Shown here: piece after piece, positions 63,707 through 64,000 of the stretch | Numbering within the stretch: the stretch's first letter is position 1 | Layout: each line of letters opens with the position of its first letter | The notes under the pieces: generated by a model | Databases searched by the model: none | What the model was told of the DNA's origin: nothing | The model's input: the letters and a program-made list of their open reading frames with translations, nothing else | NCBI GenBank assembly: GCA_006503535.1 | Contig: QYRS01000007.1 | Coordinates: 1,054,001-1,118,000 of the forward strand | DNA: 64,000 nucleotides | Reading direction: 5' to 3' | Source of the DNA: Arthrinium phaeospermum | Lineage: Eukaryota; Ascomycota; Sordariomycetes; Amphisphaeriales; Apiosporaceae | Translations under genes and position numbers: made by a program

Positions 63707-64000
63707 TCAACCAAAGCTTCTAGCCAAACTGGTTTTACACAACTCCTCGAGCCCCGGGTCGCCCCCTGCCTCCCGGGCTACGAGGTCGTACACGACCAGG
63801 ATCCGCCAGACCCCCTTGAGATACTCCTTCAGCGCCTCCATGTCCGCCAGAACGTCCTTCGACCCCTCCTTCCACTCCAACTCGCCCGCCTCGTCCACGC
63901 CCCGCGTGTGGAAGAACTCGCAATGCACCAGGTTCTGCGCATCGTCGTCATACCGCCCCGACACTGTGCTCAGCATGTACCGATAGCTCTGGAGGTCCAT
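63707..64000 (-). CDS. C-terminal part of an unknown gene, at the window edge
   Basis: 97 codons ending at 63707-63709. The frame is open to the right edge, so the Met at 64000 may be internal. The product is acidic and helical (KEGSKDVLADMEALKEYLKG, WRILVVYDLVAREAGGDPGL). I do not recognise the family. It is convergent with the NLR gene, 40 nt apart. Confidence 0.5.
   Translation of the reverse strand: MDLQSYRYMLSTVSGRYDDDAQNLVHCEFFHTRGVDEAGELEWKEGSKDVLADMEALKEYLKGVWRILVVYDLVAREAGGDPGLEELCKTSLARSFG

Noticed and set aside
1..64000. CRISPR arrays, insertion sequences, dispersed 5S rRNA or transposons
   Set aside because: No spaced direct repeats, terminal repeats, transposase or reverse-transcriptase motifs, or 5S-like sequence were seen on either strand.

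Overview
This is nuclear DNA of a filamentous ascomycete, most likely a Sordariomycete. The genes carry short GT-AG introns (mostly 55-120 nt) with CTAAC/CTGAC branch points. Typical Pezizomycotina families are present: HET, a NACHT-ankyrin NLR, 2EXR, a PTH11-like relic, GH71 alpha-1,3-glucanase and a PHO-4 permease. Housekeeping genes include RACK1/CPC-2 (316 codons if one base is restored), TAF8, mitochondrial uL22m, COX9 and Som1. All calls were made by reading the sequence; no database search was run.

Layout. 1-8 kb: a truncated unknown gene, a secreted GH71 alpha-1,3-glucanase, a gene-poor stretch with tRNA-Ile(AAT), a remarkable tRNA-Ser(CGA) and a decayed membrane-receptor fragment, then a GPI-type surface protein. 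9.8-16.4 kb: a BTB/POZ protein, mitochondrial ribosomal protein uL22m, cytochrome c oxidase subunit VIIa, the mitochondrial export factor Som1 and a frameshifted RecA/Rad51-fold-like gene. 18-27 kb: an isochorismatase/AlkB/GST triple fusion, an LRR-kinase, TAF8, and RACK1 with an intronic U24-like C/D snoRNA. 28-37 kb: a small Cys-rich secreted protein, a four-helix membrane protein, pyroglutamyl peptidase, a 2EXR protein, proline iminopeptidase and an amidase. 37-51 kb: tRNA-Ser(TGA), a 977-aa SDR fusion, a Pro/Ala/Met-repeat GPI protein, two unknown genes (one of about 1020 aa) and a GST. 52-64 kb: a PHO-4 type phosphate permease with a candidate NUC-1/Pho4 site upstream, a protein kinase, a HET-domain protein, and a divergently transcribed NLR that may form an allorecognition pair with it.

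Two themes stand out. First, the tRNA-Ser(CGA) gene carries, besides its normal anticodon-loop intron, a 60-nt insertion in the D-loop. The insertion looks exactly like a spliceosomal intron (GTTAGT...TACTAAC...CACAG), and removing it restores a perfect tRNA. Second, five otherwise intact genes, including the highly conserved RACK1, are each broken by the apparent loss of one base in a C or G run. This looks like a systematic assembly error, so those genes should not be treated as real pseudogenes without checking.
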